From: an uncultured Coriobacteriaceae bacterium | Lineage (GTDB): Bacteria; Actinomycetota; Coriobacteriia; Coriobacteriales; Atopobiaceae | DNA: 64,000 nucleotides | Assembly: GCA_902798915.1 (NCBI GenBank) | Contig: CADBYM010000011.1 | Span: forward strand, 1-64,000 | Reading direction: 5' to 3' | Part shown: one piece after another, positions 47,229-57,700 of the stretch | Layout: each line of letters starts with the position of its first letter | How positions within the stretch are numbered: the first letter of the stretch is position 1 | The notes under the pieces: generated by a model | Told to the model about the DNA's origin: nothing | Seen by the model: only the letters and a program-made list of their open reading frames with translations | Database searches by the model: none | Position numbers and translations under genes: made by a program

Positions 47229-47911
47229 CGACCCCCGCGGATGACGTAGCCCACGCCACGCACGGTGGTGATGAGCGGTATGCCGAAGTGATTGTCAATC
47301 TTCTCGCGCAGGTGTCGCACGTGCACGTCGACCGCGTTGGAAGTTCCCACGTAGTCGTATCCCAAGGCGAGCTGGGCGAGGCGGTCGCGGCTCATCACGA
47401 TGTTCTCGTTCTGCATGAGCGCGCGCAAGAGCTCGAACTCCCGCTGCGTGAGGACAACCTCCTCTCCGTCGACGCTCACCTGGCGGCGATCGGAGTCGAG
47501 CGTGACCCCGCGCACCACGAGGGCGTTGCTCGCCGTGGCGGCAGCGCGTACCTCGTGGTGCTTGAGTGCCAGGCGAATCCGTGCCAGCAGCTCCTCGATG
47601 GCGAACGGCTTGGTGACGTAGTCGTCTGCGCCTGCGTCGAGTCCCGAGACCTTGTCCATCACCGCGTCACGCGCCGTGAGCACGATGATGGGCACGTCCT
47701 TCTGGCGCCGCACGCGACGTAACACCTCCATGCCCGAGAGCTGGGGGAGCATGAGGTCGAGCAGGATGAGGTCGAAGTCGTCTTCGAGTGCGCGCTGTGC
47801 GCCCGTCCGGCCGTCAAAGGCCTTCTCGACCTCGTAACCCTCGTGGGTGAGTTCAAGCTCCACGAAGCGCGCGATCTTTGCCTCGTCCTCGATGACCAGT
47901 ATCCTGCTCAT
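47225..47911 (-). CDS. OmpR-family response regulator
   Basis: 228 residues. Phospho-acceptor Asp in LILLDLMLPQLSG, Thr in VLTARDA, Lys in YVTKPFA. The winged-helix half ends with ITTVRGVGYVIRG. ATG 47911 is preceded by GGAGG. It probably controls the unit it lies in and other unknown genes. Confidence 0.94.
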   Translation of the reverse strand: MSRILVIEDEAKIARFVELELTHEGYEVEKAFDGRTGAQRALEDDFDLILLDLMLPQLSGMEVLRRVRRQKDVPIIVLTARDAVMDKVSGLDAGADDYVTKPFAIEELLARIRLALKHHEVRAAATASNALVVRGVTLDSDRRQVSVDGEEVVLTQREFELLRALMQNENIVMSRDRLAQLALGYDYVGTSNAVDVHVRHLREKIDNHFGIPLITTVRGVGYVIRGGR

Positions 47912-47937
47912 GAATCCTCCCGAAATTGCGTCGTGCG

Positions 47938-48486
47938 CTATTCGTTCCCCATCACGTTGTTCTTGATCGACTCAGCACCGTCTGCGGCACGGTCCATTAT
48001 GTCGTTGACGTTGATGGAGGCGTCGCCCACACCGTCGAAGTGATACCTAAACCCAAAGAAGAGTCCCACGATGATTAGCGGGATGGTTGCCGGGAAGAGG
48101 AAGAGGATAAGGATCGCGAGGATAAGCAAAGGGATGGTGAGGACCTGTGCCCCATTGCGCTCCACCACGAACGAGACCTCGAGCCCACGTGCGCACAGGC
48201 GCTTGAGCGACTCCATCAGACGAGCGAATACCTCGCTGAAGCCGGTGCGCCTGCTCGAGCGCTCGTAAGCCTGCTGGGCCTCCACCATCTCGGATGAGAG
48301 AGTCGGCTCCTCCGCGGTTGTCGTGTGGTGTGCGGTACGCGTCTGCGTTTGTGCCTTGTCCTGCTGCTCAAGCAGCACGATGGCATCGAGTACGTCGTAG
48401 TCGGTCTGCTCGAGTGCGCTGCGAGCATCCTCGTAGGTGGCGCCCGTCTTCTGGCGTACGATTTCGACCTTGTCCAGCTTTTCCAT
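47938..48486 (-). CDS. UBA/NAC-like plus DUF4342 membrane protein
   Basis: 182 residues. An N-terminal UBA-like helix triplet (KVEIVRQKTGATYEDARSAL, VLDAIVLLEQ) is followed by a linker, then VVERNGAQVLTIPLLILAIL with a hydrophobic double segment ending LIIVGLFFGFRYHF. This is the DUF4342 arrangement, often next to two-component genes. It leads the DUF4342-regulator-kinase unit with a 26-bp gap. A role in envelope stress sensing has been suggested for similar contexts but is not shown here. Confidence 0.8.
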   Translation of the reverse strand: MEKLDKVEIVRQKTGATYEDARSALEQTDYDVLDAIVLLEQQDKAQTQTRTAHHTTTAEEPTLSSEMVEAQQAYERSSRRTGFSEVFARLMESLKRLCARGLEVSFVVERNGAQVLTIPLLILAILILFLFPATIPLIIVGLFFGFRYHFDGVGDASINVNDIMDRAADGAESIKNNVMGNE

Positions 48487-48631
48487 GATCGCCTCCGCGT
48501 CCGTGTTCCAACTTGAGTATAGGATGCCCGAGCGAGATTAGCCTCCCCGTCACCAAAGATTATGTTTGGATTAAGATTCTGTGGGACGAGAGCGTGGCGA
48601 CACCCTCCATCCCCGTCGTCACGTTGTCCCA

Positions 48632-48640
48632 TGATAGAAT
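48632..48640 (+). promoter_or_regulatory. extended -10 promoter, probably leaderless
   Basis: TGATAGAAT matches TGnTATAAT and ends 6 nt before the acyltransferase ATG at 48647. There is no ribosome site between them, so transcription should begin at or next to the A of the start codon. Confidence 0.55.
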
Positions 48641-48646
48641 TCGCCT

Positions 48647-49639
48647 ATGCATGATCGGGATTATCGCATCGACAACCTGCGCTGCCTGCTCATTGTGCTG
48701 GTGGTGTTTTGCCATCTCCTCGTGGTGATGAGCACGGGGCCGCTTACTGGTGTGCTCTACCAAGTCATCTATGTGTTCCATATGCCCGTGTTCGTCTTCG
48801 TTACGGGCTACTTCGCGCGGTGGCGGCCGCAGCGCATCGCCTGCGGACTGCTCCTCCCCTATGTAGAGTTTCAGCTCCTTGCCTGCCTGTGGGGCAACTT
48901 CCTCATGGGTCGCGTCTGGTGGTGGGGCTTCACGCTCCTCCAACCCAGCTGGACGCTGTGGTATCTGCTCACGTGCGTCTTTTGGTACGCGACGACTCCC
49001 CTACTCACGGAAGTGCGAACGCCCCGTGCGCGCCTCGCCGTTGTCGCAGCTGCGTTCGCCGCTTCCATTGCCATCGGTTGGGTTCCCTGGGCGGCGGACG
49101 CCTATGACTTATCCCGCATGGTGGTGCTGTATCCGTTCTTCTGCGCCGGATTCTTCGCCGGCAAAATGGGACTTTCTGCCCGCATCGACGCGCTTGGTTC
49201 TGGGCGTCGTGTACGTCTGTGTACGGTCTTCGCCGCACTTGTCGCCGTACTCATGGTGTTGCACTATGCGCACGGCCCCTGCCCCAAGGAGGTGCTTTAT
49301 CGCAACACCCCCTATGCCAACTCATGGGAATGCGAGGCGCGCGTCATCGTACAGCTCGCCGCCGGCGCATGGTGCGCCTTGCTGGTTGTGATGACGCCCG
49401 GGCGACACCTGTCCCCCGCCTCGATGGTGGGCCGTAACTCCATAAGCGTGTATCTGCTACACCCTTGGTGCATCCGCATCCTGAGGTTTGCGCCGCCTTT
49501 GCCTGGAGGAGAACTCGTGCAGGTGCCCGCCGCATTGGCGCTCGCCGTCGTGCTCGCGCTCGCGCTGGGCAACGATCGCGTCTGCAAGGTCTTCCGACAC
49601 GTATTCTGTGGTGGCTGGCTCAAGCTGCGCGCAGAATAG
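48647..49639 (+). CDS. acyltransferase-3 family membrane protein
   Basis: 330 residues with about ten membrane segments. The opening RDYRIDNLRCLLIVLVVFCH is the N-terminal signature of acyltransferase-3 proteins (active His in the first helix), and SIAIGWVPW and NSISVYLLHP follow the family pattern. These enzymes O-acetylate or succinylate surface sugars. Substrate unknown. It appears to be translated from a leaderless transcript. Confidence 0.88.
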   Translation: MHDRDYRIDNLRCLLIVLVVFCHLLVVMSTGPLTGVLYQVIYVFHMPVFVFVTGYFARWRPQRIACGLLLPYVEFQLLACLWGNFLMGRVWWWGFTLLQPSWTLWYLLTCVFWYATTPLLTEVRTPRARLAVVAAAFAASIAIGWVPWAADAYDLSRMVVLYPFFCAGFFAGKMGLSARIDALGSGRRVRLCTVFAALVAVLMVLHYAHGPCPKEVLYRNTPYANSWECEARVIVQLAAGAWCALLVVMTPGRHLSPASMVGRNSISVYLLHPWCIRILRFAPPLPGGELVQVPAALALAVVLALALGNDRVCKVFRHVFCGGWLKLRAE

Positions 49640-49651
49640 AATGAGGCCGCG

Positions 49652-51544
49652 TCAACCCAGGTACTTGTGCGCAAACTCCTCCATGGCAATCGGCCTCGAG
49701 AAGAGGTATCCCTGTAGGTAGTCGCAACCGATCTCCGTCACGGCATCGGCCATCTCCTCCGTCTCGATGCCCTCGGCCGTCACGGTATACCCCGTCTCCT
49801 TGAAGCCCTTTACCACCAGGGGCACAAGAATGTCGCGGTCGCGCAGCCAGTCGCGCACGACCTCCATGTCGAGCTTGACGTTCTCGAAGGGATACCGCTT
49901 GACGCGCGTGAGGTTAGAATGGCCGGTGCCGTAATCATCGAGCACAAAGACAAAGCCAGCGTCGCGCAGCGCCAGCACCTGCCTGCTAAAGAGCGCGTAA
50001 TCCACGATGGACTGCTCCGTAATCTCCAGGTGAATCTGCTCGGGCCGCACGTCATAGGCGCGGAGAATCACCTTAAAGCGATCGACAAGGCTTTGTTGCA
50101 AGCACTGGATGGGCGAGACGTTCACGTTGATCCATTCCAGCCCCATGGCCTGTGTGTCGTGTTCTGCGATGAAGGCGCAGGCCTTCTCAAAGACGATCTC
50201 GCCCAATTGGTCGATGTACCCACTCTTCTCGGCCATGGCGATGAACTGCGCGGGAGCGAGTATGCCGCCCTCGCCATCGTAGATGCGCGCAAGTGCCTCG
50301 GCCGCAACGAGCTTCCTCGTCTTGCTGTCAACAAGCGGCTGTAGGTATACCTCCACTTCGTGGTTGCGGACCGCGTGCTCGAGTTTGCGCAGTATGCTGA
50401 CTTGCTTGTCAACCTCTCGGATGCTGTGCGGGTCAATCGCGTCATCGCGCACCACGCTGAGGTCCTGCTGCGCGGTATCGAGCGCAATGGTGAGGTTGTT
50501 ACTGATTTGGTCAGCGGAGGTGAGGCCCGACTCGGCACTCACGTAGGCAAACGCCACGCTGAACTGCAGCGCTCCATACTCCGTGGACCACGCTTCCTCA
50601 AAGCGTTCGTCAATGCGACGGCTTACGTCTGCCCAGTCACTGCGCTCCCCGCCCACGAGCATGAATCGGCCGGCACCCAAATAGCATACGGAGGTCTGGG
50701 GAAAGCTCGTAAGGAGCCATTCGTTGATGCATGTGATTGCCTCGTCCATCTGCTGCCCACCGAGCATGCCGCGCACGTGGTAGTAGTTTTGCAAGACGAT
50801 GCCCAGCACATGATAATCGTCACGTGTCGATGCTTGCGCAAGCAGCAGCCTGAAGCCGTCCTTGCTGAATGCCAGTCCTCGCTCCGTCGTGAACAGATCG
50901 GGATTAAGAAAGCCCAAGAATGCGATGTTGATGGCCATCACGCAGAAGAGGTCCATGATCAGCATGTTCGGCAGGAGGTACCGTACGGAATTGCCTGCAA
51001 TGAGCAAGACGTTAAAGGCGAGCGCCGTATCGAACTCATAACGATTCAGCTTCTTTGAATGGCGCACGAGAAGCACTATCGAAAGCAAGGTATAACCCAC
51101 AAAGTAGACATAGATGCCGTTATACCATGGGCCGCTCGCATAACCCATGTCTGTGATGGAAAAGACCGCACCGGTCCAGTAGCTCGAGATGGCTATGAGC
51201 TCACCGACCGCGAACGGCAGGGCACAAGCTCGCTCGAACAGGCGATTCGGCGTCGAACCAATGTGTACGATATCGAGGGTCAGGCGATAGAACCAGTAGG
51301 CGCGCGCGAGGTACAAGACGAAGAACGCACCATTCGCAAGGTAGAGCGCTTCGACGGAATACGACGAGAAGCTCTCGTCCATCTTCGTCGAGCCAACACC
51401 GACTATCATGCAAAGCATCTGCAGAATGATGAGGCCCATGAAGGTGCGGTTGGCGCGTATGGGCAGGCGCGGCTTGTTGAAGTAGTACACCAACGTGGTG
51501 AGAAGCAAGAGCGCGCACGGCAACACAAAGTCATAATTCCACAT
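49652..51544 (-). CDS. membrane-bound EAL-domain c-di-GMP phosphodiesterase
   Basis: 630 residues from ATG 51544 (GGAGGT at 6 nt; an earlier ATG at 51589 lacks such a site). About seven TM helices (1-225) form an MHYT/7TM-like sensor. A linker with GGDEF-like remnants (YLGAGRFMLVGG) follows. The EAL domain (~385-625) has all key residues: AAEALARI, NVNVSP, EITEQ, DDYGTGHSN, KLDMEVV, AEGIETEE and LQGYLFSRP. It should hydrolyse c-di-GMP at the membrane in response to an external cue. Convergent with the acyltransferase (12-bp gap). Confidence 0.92.
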   Translation of the reverse strand: MWNYDFVLPCALLLLTTLVYYFNKPRLPIRANRTFMGLIILQMLCMIVGVGSTKMDESFSSYSVEALYLANGAFFVLYLARAYWFYRLTLDIVHIGSTPNRLFERACALPFAVGELIAISSYWTGAVFSITDMGYASGPWYNGIYVYFVGYTLLSIVLLVRHSKKLNRYEFDTALAFNVLLIAGNSVRYLLPNMLIMDLFCVMAINIAFLGFLNPDLFTTERGLAFSKDGFRLLLAQASTRDDYHVLGIVLQNYYHVRGMLGGQQMDEAITCINEWLLTSFPQTSVCYLGAGRFMLVGGERSDWADVSRRIDERFEEAWSTEYGALQFSVAFAYVSAESGLTSADQISNNLTIALDTAQQDLSVVRDDAIDPHSIREVDKQVSILRKLEHAVRNHEVEVYLQPLVDSKTRKLVAAEALARIYDGEGGILAPAQFIAMAEKSGYIDQLGEIVFEKACAFIAEHDTQAMGLEWINVNVSPIQCLQQSLVDRFKVILRAYDVRPEQIHLEITEQSIVDYALFSRQVLALRDAGFVFVLDDYGTGHSNLTRVKRYPFENVKLDMEVVRDWLRDRDILVPLVVKGFKETGYTVTAEGIETEEMADAVTEIGCDYLQGYLFSRPIAMEEFAHKYLG

Positions 51545-51638
51545 ACATGCACCTCCGCCCGGCTCGCACCTAAATATACCATTATTCAATTTTGCGCGAA
51601 GATGTCAGCTGAAAGACCACTCCGTCTGCTCTTGAACG

Positions 51639-51672
51639 GTCGGCCGCTGGAGATCTTCCTCCCGCGGCCGAC
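51639..51672 (-). terminator. 9-bp hairpin after the giant surface protein
   Basis: GTCGGCCGC (51639-51647) pairs with GCGGCCGAC (51664-51672); no T-run follows. The 51590-51716 gap holds no gene. Confidence 0.4.
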
Positions 51673-51716
51673 ACTCGATGCTTCGTACCCAGCAGGTACA
51701 ATCCCTCTCCCGCTGG

Positions 51717-54700
51717 TTAGGTTGCTTCGACCTCCCGCGAGAGCGGAGCCGTTGCGTCATCGGATAGATAGCCCACTCCGTCTTCGTTCACCGTAACGAT
51801 GAAGTACTTGCCGCTTGGAATCGTATAGCCATCCGGTGCCTTCGTCTCCTCTATGTAGTACGTCCCGTAGTTCAGCTCGCCCACATAGAACACGCCGCTA
51901 TCGCCACTGACAAACTCGGTCTTTGTGTCACCGTGTATGTCCTTGCCCTCGACGAGCGCACCGCTTGCGCTCCCGCGATGAATCTTGAACTTGCCGCCCG
52001 CCAGCGACTCATAGGTACCCTTCGCCACCTTACGGAGAATGGCTTTGCGCGAGCCCGCAACTTCGTTGGTCAAGGAAAGCGTCTTCGTCGTGTATACACT
52101 CAGCTGTTGGCTTACACCATCAATGATGAGACGTGTGTTTCCCTGCGTGTGTGGGTCGTCATCGATAAACTCAATCAAGTCGAATTTCACGTTCGTATTG
52201 CGGCTGTGCTGGCTATAGTTCGGGGCACCAGTCGGCTTGTTCTTGTTGCCGAGCTCGTTGTACGTCAGGATGCCGTAGGCAAAGTTGCACATCGAAGTAT
52301 CGGTGTGCAAATGTATGCCAGACCGATCAGCATTCGCAAGCAGCTGAATCTTTGCGGTGTCAATATTCTTTGGCAGCCTAACCTTTACGTAGAAGTATTC
52401 GTTTCCTTCACCTTGCTTCTCTGCAAGGTATGCCCTGTTCAGCTTTTCGCCCGTGTCGCCAAAATCGGTGGACGAGCAGTACAGCTTTCCGTTCTTGGTA
52501 TCCACAAAATAGAAGTCCATTTTGTGCACGTTCTGGTACCTAGTCGTGTTTGTCGCATTTACGTCCGTATTGCTGGCATGCATCATAACGTAATAGTCTT
52601 TGTAGTTTTCGCCGTCAGAGTCAGTGTGCCAATTCTCCCGGCTTGCGGGTTTGTTGTCCTCGAAAGCGGCCGTCCAACGCCACGCGTTCTCCTCGTCTTC
52701 GATTTCAGAGATCTCATACGCATCGAATGCAACTCCGGCAGCACTGAACTTCGGGACATAGACCAGCTCCCGCCACGTAGACTCACTCTTCTCGCCGTCT
52801 ATCTTGGTAACCTTCTGCGAATTCGGCCAATTGCCAACGTAGCAGTTAACCTTCACTTTGGTCGGGCTATCTCCCGTGGCTCCAAGGATGCCATACACCT
52901 CGAACCCAACCGCCTTCCTCTGATCTTCAGGGATGCCGTCATCCCAAATCTTCTTTATCTCGATAGGAATCAGCGTATTTGAATTCGTGACAACAACACT
53001 ATTGTTTTTGACATCGGTAACCTCGTCTATAGGAATGGCGCTGACTGAGTTGGTCGAATACGTCGCCGAGTAAACGGTATCCGCGACGCTCGTTCCACCG
53101 ATCTTCGTCTCTTCCAATACGTAAATCTCGCCCGGCCTCAGCCTCTTGCTGGTCTTTGTCCAACCCTCCTCTTGAGTGATTTGCAGGGTTTCCACGTTGT
53201 CGAGCCTTTGATCGGCTTCATTGACACGCTTGATTTGAACCGTCACATTCGTTGGCGTCTCGCCATAATCCTCTATGGTTATCCATTCCTTGGTGACCGG
53301 AATGGTGCTGTACACCCAACAAATCTTCCCCTCGTTGTCAGGATCTGCAACACCGTACAAGTCGGTATCCAAGTCATCGACAAAGGCGTTCAGCCCCGTA
53401 GCGTTGGTGTGGCTTCCAAACAACTCGCCGACAGTACGATGATTCTCTGTGGCCGTCGCATCGTACACGCCAATCTTTGCATTCTCACCGAGCGCGTCAT
53501 CGACATTAATGACGACGTTGTCATCCACACTCAGCACGACGTTCTTCTGAGCACCTTCCTGACCAAGGTTGTCATAGACGACGGGAGAACCCGAGAAGAA
53601 TAGCTTCGCATTCGCTCCGCCAACATCTACCGCACCGCCTTCCGTTGACGAGTTCCCGCTCATGGTGCCTCCCGTCATGCTTGCGACGCCTCCATCGGCA
53701 ACGTGAAGAGCGCCTCCCCTATTTGCCTGGCAGTTGGTGATGGACGTTCCATCGCCGATCGCAAGCGTTCCGGAGCCCACATAGATGGCGCCACCATTAC
53801 CGGTTGCGTTCACATCATGGATGGTCACACCGCTGAAGGTGGCTGTGGCCACTCCCGCGATATTGAACGCTCCACCGTTAATGCTCGGCGCAGTCACCAT
53901 GCTCGTGCTCCCGCCGTCGAAGATGAGGTCACTCACCGTAAAGTTGGAAGCGGTATTCACCCCAAACATGGAGCTGGTAGACTGATTCCTTGCGAGGGTA
54001 GCCTTGGTCAGGCTTTCGCTGCCCTCTTCCGCAGCTTCGGACGGCGTATAGATAAACACATCGCCGTTCTTGCTCATCGTTGAGGAGATGTCGGTCTCTG
54101 CCGTGGTGAAGGTCAAATCCTTCGCATTGCTGTACGTGATGTTGGCCTCATTGCTACCAAGCGAATAGTCTTGCAGCATCTTGAGCTTAAGCGCCCCGGT
54201 GTACTCAACATACGCCGAACCAGACTTGCGATACAGGGTATTTCCGGTCGCGGTGAATCCGTCTTTGACCGTCATGTATACCGCTGGTCCAAAGATCGTT
54301 GTCCCCGTGCCATTTACTGTCTTGATCTCGTACAGAAGGGCATCGTCACTCGCCGTGAGTTTGCAGACAACACCAAGCCAGTAGACAGTATCGTCCGTAT
54401 CGATGTTTTCGTAGTCAGGAACGCCGTACAGACCAAGGTTGCGGTCATTCACGAAGTACTTTGCGTTTTCTCGTGTTGCCAGGGTGTCATCCCCTTGGCC
54501 AAATGTTCCGAACGGCTTGCTGTATATGCCGTGTTCCTGGTAAATCGTGCTCGCACCCGCTTGCGCGTCTATCGCATACACACCGATGGTGCCGCCGGTC
54601 AGACCGGTTTCACCCGTATTGATCACACCGTTCTCATCCTCGCTGAGCACCACGTTCTTTTGTGCGGTGGTTGCCGCACTGGCGGGGTTGTTGAAGATGA

Positions 54701-57700
54701 CCGGGCTGCCGGAGAAGCTCAGCTTCGCATTCTTGCCGCCTACGTTGACGGCACCGCCGTCTTTCGCCGTAGCGCGGTTCAGCTTGATGCTGCCGCCAGA
54801 CATGGTCATCTGCGCATAATCCGCCGCATACACAGCGCCGCCCAAGCCGGTTGCTCGGTTGTTGGTCAGGTTGCCAGACGAAATGCTGAATGTCGCGCGG
54901 CTGCTCTCGCTGCTGCCCGCCAGATACACGCCCGCACCGTTCACGGCTGAATTCTTGTAGGATGCCGTGGTGCCACCGATGGTGCCGCCAGTCATGGTGA
55001 GATTTGCGGCTTCGCTCACATACACGCCACCGCCAAAGCCGCCGCTACCACCAACAGCTTCGGCATTGTTGGTGCGGACGTTGCCCTTCTTGAGCTCAAG
55101 CGTTGCAGCGTCCACGTATACACCGCCGCCGTAGCACGCACCGTTGCTGATGACGTTGGTACCCGATAGCGTTGCATCCACCGCTGTGTACAAGCCACCG
55201 CCGTTGGAAACCGCGCTGTTGTACGCGATGGTGCCACCTGTGAAGGTGGAGGCTCCGGAGTCTGCCGCCAGATAGACGCCGGCACCGTTAGCTGCGTTGT
55301 TGGCATTGCCAGAAGTACCGATGTTACCACCCGATACCTTAATCAGGCCATTCGTACCCACATACACGCCACCGCCACCGTTGGCAGCGCTATTGCTCGA
55401 GATGGATACGCCGCTCAGGTTAGTCTGACCTTCCGTGTACACGCCGCCACCGTCTCTGATCGCGGCGTTGTACGAGATTGTGCCTCCGGAGAAGCCGCCC
55501 GTTCCCTGCAGGTACACGCCCGCACCGTAGGCCGCAGTGTTGCCGTTGCCGCTTGTTCCGATTTTTCCTCCAGACATGGTGAGGGTGCCGCCTGCGGCAA
55601 TACATATGCCGCCACCACGGCCTCCTTCGCCGCCCTCGCTAACATTAGCGCTATTGGACGTGATCGTGGTACCCGTGAGGTTAACCGCACCCCGCGCGTA
55701 CAGCGCCCCGCCGTCTGCCGCGACGTTCTCGAGAATGCTACCGGCACTTAAGGTAACGGTCGTGTCCTCGCCAGCATAGATGGCGCCACCATTGCCGCTG
55801 ACCTTCGCATGCTGCAGCGTCGCACCTGCGCTCACCATGAGCTGCGCATATTCGCCCTCAGTGCGCACGATGCCGCCGTTGCCTTCGGCATCAACTCCCG
55901 CTCCATCGAGCGTGATGTTCGTCAGAGTGAAGTTATACTTGTCAACAAACATGCTGCCGGCTACGGTTTCGCCGCGCGTGATGGTGCACACCGTTGACAG
56001 GTCACCCGGCACGAACGGCCCTGGATATCCGTCTGTATCGCTGACTTCCGCTGTAGTCAGGATTGCCGTCTTAGGACGCGCCAGTTCGACGGCCGTGCTC
56101 ATCTCGTAGGACTCGACGAGCATCTTGATCTTTCGCTGCGTGGCGTTGTCGTCGCTCGTTGCCGTAGATGTGAAGCTCGCCTCATTGAAGTCGACGAAGG
56201 CATCCCTAAGCGTGGTGTAGACTGCCGGGCTACCGTTCACGTAGAGCAGGTTGTCGTCGCGGTCGGTAATCTTGCATATCACGGGCTCCCACTGGGCGTA
56301 GAGCGACAGGTTATCGTCATTCGTGTGGCGGAAGAACTCGTACGTGTCGCCTCTTCTGTACGCAGTGCCGGGGTTCTGCTCGCTGGGATTCTCTAACGTG
56401 TTCCAGCAGACGAACCCGTATCCCGGCCGTGTGGGATTGGCCTCTTCGATGGTATAGACGTGGCTGGTCTCGCTGACACCGAAATTGACGTCATCCTGCC
56501 GCCTCACCGTACCATCCGACAATTTGGCACCGTCACCGTTGACGTCGAAGATGACCTTTGGCTCAGCATCGTTATACACCGTGAAGACCGCGCCGATTGA
56601 GGCAGCCTCGGGTCCAGCGATGCTCAGCGTGCGGTTCTGCTGGCCTTCAGTTGCCGTAGTCGTCCACGTCACCGAATTGTCCCGGCCAATCGTGTTGGTC
56701 CAAGACCCCGCCGGACGCACGTAATCATCGTTAGCCGCTGTCTCGCGTAGCACATAGGTGCTATCGGCCGCAAAGCTTGCCACGTTGCCGTCTTTGGACT
56801 CCATGGCGCCCCATGGTACGGACAGCTTGCCGTCGGCGTCGCTCGTACCGGTCCAGACTTGCACATCATCACTTGCATCGTCAGTGCCTTGCGTATTCGT
56901 AAGCGAGAAGGAGGTGTGCGGGATGACCGTTGGCTCGCCAGAATCCTTCGTGACGTAGTCGCACACCACGAGGTTCAGCGCCTTGCCGACCCAGATGATG
57001 TAGTTGCCGCCATCGACCGCCACTCCCGGTACACCATGAAGGGCAGGGTCGCAATCATTCCTGAACCCGTTTAGGTTGGCAGTAAGTGGCGACGTACCAG
57101 CATAGGTACCGAAGTTCCTCGCCGAGATGCCATGGTCGTAGTATATGGACGTATCGTCATCGTTCTTCACATACACGCCGATGTTGGCATTCATGCCGAG
57201 ACCGGTTGAGTTGATGATTGCGTTGCTGTCATAGGCCAGATACACGTTCATTACGGTGGTACCTGCCGAATTGCCATTGCCTGCAACCACGGCGTCACCC
57301 GAGAAATGCAGAATGGCGTCGGAACCCGTACTGATGGCGCCCTGCTTCGAATTGTTCTCCGTGATGCTCCCGCCCGACATGCTGAAGGTCTTCCCATCGG
57401 CCACGTAGACCGCTCCGCCATTCTGGGAGGCGGTATTCTCCTTCATGCTGCCAGAAGAGAAGGTCACGTTTGCCTGATCAAATATCGCGCCGCCGTTACG
57501 CGCCTGATTGCCGGTAAAGGCCGCGTTGGAGATGCTCGCCGACGCATCCGGCATGGTGTAAAGCGCACCACCGTTACTAGCAGTGTTGCGCGTGAACGAG
57601 CCGCCCGTGATGGTTGTGGTGGACTGCACGTAGAGTGCACCCCCGTTTGTGCCCTCGTTGCCGATGAAGCTTCCGTCACTCATGGTGAAGCTTGTACCCG

